A stretch of DNA of 6,428 nt, taken from positions 1 to 6,428 of the forward strand of contig CAZYGI010000140.1 of the NCBI GenBank assembly GCA_964647255.1, read 5' to 3'. Shown piece by piece: positions 4,958-6,428 of this stretch; the first letter of the stretch is position 1; each line of letters opens with the position of its first letter. Source of the DNA: CAWJEL01 sp964647255 (lineage in GTDB: Bacteria > Chloroflexota > Anaerolineae > CG2-30-64-16). Both the position numbers and the translations under genes were made by a program. A model generated the notes under the pieces. It saw only the letters and a program-made list of their open reading frames with translations. It had not been told where the DNA came from and searched no databases.

Positions 4958-6229
4958 ATGACCGAATTCCTGAAGCTGATGACTGCGGAGGACGCCTGGG
5001 AGCGCTTCCTGGCGCACTTCCGGCCGGCCGGCGCGGCCGAGACTGTGCGCGTCGCCGATGCGCTGGATCGCGTGCTGGCTGCTGATGCGGTCGCGCCGCA
5101 CGATCTGCCCACCTTCGTCCGCAGCACGGTGGACGGCTATGCGGTCAGCGCTGCGGACACGCACGGCGCGTCGCCGGGGATGCCGGCCTATCTTGATGTG
5201 GTGGCTGAGTCGCCGATGGGCCAGCGCACCGACTTCGAGCTGGCGCCGGGCCAGGCCGCGCTGGTGCACACGGGCGGCATGGTCCCCGAGGGCGCCGATG
5301 CGGTGGTGATGCTGGAGCAGACGCATCGCATCGGCCCGCCCATGTTCGGCGGCGCGGCGCTGCAAGCCGGCTTCGAGTCCTACGGGATCGAGGTGTACCG
5401 GGCGGTCGCCGGCGGGGACAACTGCATCCAGCCGGGCGAGGATGTGCAGACGGGCGATCTCATCCTGCCGGCCGGCCATCAGCTCCGGCCGCAGGACATC
5501 GGCGGGCTGTTGGCGGTCGGGATCACCGAAATCCGCGCCGCCCGCCGGCCGCGCGTCGGGATCGTGAGCCAGGGGGACGAGGTGGTGCCGCCGGAGCAGG
5601 AGCCGGGCCCCGGCCAGGTGCGCGACATCAACTCCTACACGCTCGCGGCCTACGTCAGCCGCGCCGGTGGAGTCCCGCTGACCTATCCCATCGCGCCCGA
5701 TACGCCGGACGGGCTGGACGCGGTCGTGCGCCAGGCGTTCACCGAGGCCGACCTGGTGGTGATCACTGCGGGCAGCTCGGTCAGCTATCGCGATCTGACG
5801 GCGAGCGCCATCCGTAAGCTCGGCGCGCCGGGGGTGCTGGTGCACGGCGTGGCAATCCGGCCGGGCAAGCCGACGATCCTCGCGCTGTGCGATGGCAAAC
5901 CGGTGTTCGGGCTGCCGGGCAATCCGGTCTCGTGCATCAACATCTTCCGCCGCTTCGTCACGCCGACCATTCGCCTGCTGCTGGCTGCAGGCCCCCTGCC
6001 GGAACACCGGGTGGCAGCCCGGCTGGAGCGCAACATCCCCGCGGCCAGCGGCCGCGCCGATTTCGTCCGCGTGCGGCTGGAGGAACGGGACGGCGAAACC
6101 TGGGCCGTGCCGGTCTTCGGTAAGAGCAACCTGATCTTCACCCTGGTGCGCTCCGAAGGGGTGGTCGAGGTGCCGCTGAACAGCAGCGGCATCCCCGCCG
6201 GCTCGCCCGTTTCCGTGCTGTTGGACTGA
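4958..6229 (+). CDS. moeA: Molybdopterin molybdenumtransferase MoeA
   Basis: MoeA inserts molybdate (or tungstate) into adenylylated molybdopterin in the cytoplasm, the last common step of molybdenum cofactor synthesis. The 423-residue length fits the family. Motifs in order: DLPTFVRSTVDGYAV (49-63, with the conserved Asp59), VHTGGMVPEGADAVVMLEQT (103-122), PGEDVQTGDLILPAG (159-173), PRVGIVSQGDEVV (198-210), GQVRDINSYTLAAYV (219-233), ITAGSSVSYRDLT (269-281), HGVAIRPGKPT (296-306) and VFGLPGNPVS (316-325), then the C-terminal beta domain ending SPVSVLLD. Some motifs differ from the usual form: SQGDE for STGDE, and AGSSVSYRD for the Gly-Gly-rich sequence of that loop. The catalytic acids E208, D223 and D279 are in place. 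The gene starts 37 nt after the Yip1-like gene; its ribosome site is weak (gaaag). The start is nonetheless sensible because family similarity begins within ten residues. Confidence 0.95.
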   Translation: MTEFLKLMTAEDAWERFLAHFRPAGAAETVRVADALDRVLAADAVAPHDLPTFVRSTVDGYAVSAADTHGASPGMPAYLDVVAESPMGQRTDFELAPGQAALVHTGGMVPEGADAVVMLEQTHRIGPPMFGGAALQAGFESYGIEVYRAVAGGDNCIQPGEDVQTGDLILPAGHQLRPQDIGGLLAVGITEIRAARRPRVGIVSQGDEVVPPEQEPGPGQVRDINSYTLAAYVSRAGGVPLTYPIAPDTPDGLDAVVRQAFTEADLVVITAGSSVSYRDLTASAIRKLGAPGVLVHGVAIRPGKPTILALCDGKPVFGLPGNPVSCINIFRRFVTPTIRLLLAAGPLPEHRVAARLERNIPAASGRADFVRVRLEERDGETWAVPVFGKSNLIFTLVRSEGVVEVPLNSSGIPAGSPVSVLLD

Positions 6230-6286
6230 ACCGCGTGGATTCAGAAGAGCTAAAGTGGAGTGAGCATCCTCAGATGCGAAAAGTTG

Positions 6287-6292
6287 TAGAAT
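6287..6292 (+). promoter_or_regulatory. Possible -10 element (TAGAAT) for the lipoprotein gene
   Basis: TAGAAT matches the TATAAT consensus at 5 of 6 positions and lies 8 nt before ATG 6301. If used, transcription would begin almost at the start codon, giving a leaderless mRNA, which would explain the missing ribosome site. No clear -35 is seen at normal spacing. The AT-rich run here stands out from the GC-rich surroundings, but chance cannot be excluded. Confidence 0.25.
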
Positions 6293-6300
6293 TGAGTCAC

Positions 6301-6428
6301 ATGCACGTTCTGCGGACGCTGATCTTCGCCGCGATCCTGGCTGTGAGCCTGGGCGGCTGTGCCGGCCGCGGGGCAACCCCGCCCAGCCCGACGGCCGCGC
6401 CGGCGTCGGGCATGCTGCAAAGCCCGGC
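6301..6428 (+). CDS. N-terminus of a lipoprotein (3' end outside window)
   Basis: From ATG 6301 the frame gives MHVLRTLIFAAILAVSLGGC, a standard lipoprotein signal with Cys20 as the predicted lipidated residue (lipobox LGGC). A Pro/Ala/Thr-rich spacer (PPSPTAAPAS) follows, and the sequence runs off the window after 42 full codons. The product should be anchored to the outer face of the membrane; its function cannot be read from this piece. An alternative in-frame ATG at 6274 would lengthen the n-region by nine residues (Cys29). It has only a distant ggag (6257-6260) in support, whereas 6301 has no ribosome site but the better signal peptide geometry. It lies 71 nt after moeA on the same strand. 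A metal-oxyanion-binding lipoprotein would fit that context but is not shown. Confidence 0.7.
   Translation, partial: MHVLRTLIFAAILAVSLGGCAGRGATPPSPTAAPASGMLQSP

Noticed and set aside
5887..6134. Small + strand frames inside moeA
   Set aside because: They overlap conserved MoeA coding sequence and have no ribosome site or recognisable content.
4868..6376. 502-residue minus-strand frame, longer than moeA
   Set aside because: Its composition (His/Arg/Asp/Gly-rich, no recognisable motif) is typical of antisense shadows in high-GC genes; moeA on the + strand is unambiguous.

Overview
This is a GC-rich bacterial window in which every supported gene reads on the + strand. The best lineage guess is a member of the Chloroflexota (Anaerolineae-like). 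The grounds are a secreted protein with a long Pro/Thr/Ala linker and a C-terminal YLPLVLR tail, a multi-copy DUF5666 secreted protein, and paired Yip1-type membrane proteins, a combination I associate with that phylum. This rests on family knowledge and was not tested by any search.

Layout. (1) Positions 1-417 are the 3' end of a gene whose product ends in a proline-rich tail built from 12 hexapeptides. (2) Positions 418-854 hold no gene. They carry a tandem 84-bp repeat whose units each contain a long, nested inverted repeat, followed by a separate 12-bp perfect inverted repeat. (3) Positions 855-1784 encode a secreted protein: signal peptide, a beta-sandwich-like 'NGGFE...W' domain, a TPTAT-type linker with a 42-bp DNA repeat, and the YLPLVLR end. 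(4) Positions 1916-3187 encode a secreted protein of five tandem DUF5666-like repeats. A strong intrinsic terminator follows (3280-3314). (5) Just after it, a plausible extended -10 promoter (3313-3342) starts a second group: two Yip1-like membrane proteins 3 nt apart (3391-4116, 4120-4920), then moeA 37 nt later (4958-6229), then the first 128 bases of a lipoprotein gene (6301 to the window end).

The first half is therefore cell-surface and secreted proteins. The second half is a probable transcription unit joining membrane proteins of unknown role to molybdenum cofactor maturation, with MoeA inserting the metal into molybdopterin in the cytoplasm. Nothing shows that the Yip1 proteins act in cofactor synthesis; co-orientation and short spacing are the only link.

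I see no tRNA, rRNA, CRISPR array, transposase, phage gene or recognisable defence system. The most unusual material is the repeat DNA at about 431-736, the hexapeptide tail at the left edge, the YLPLVLR terminus, and MoeA active-site motifs that differ from the textbook form. I found no convincing wholly new system.
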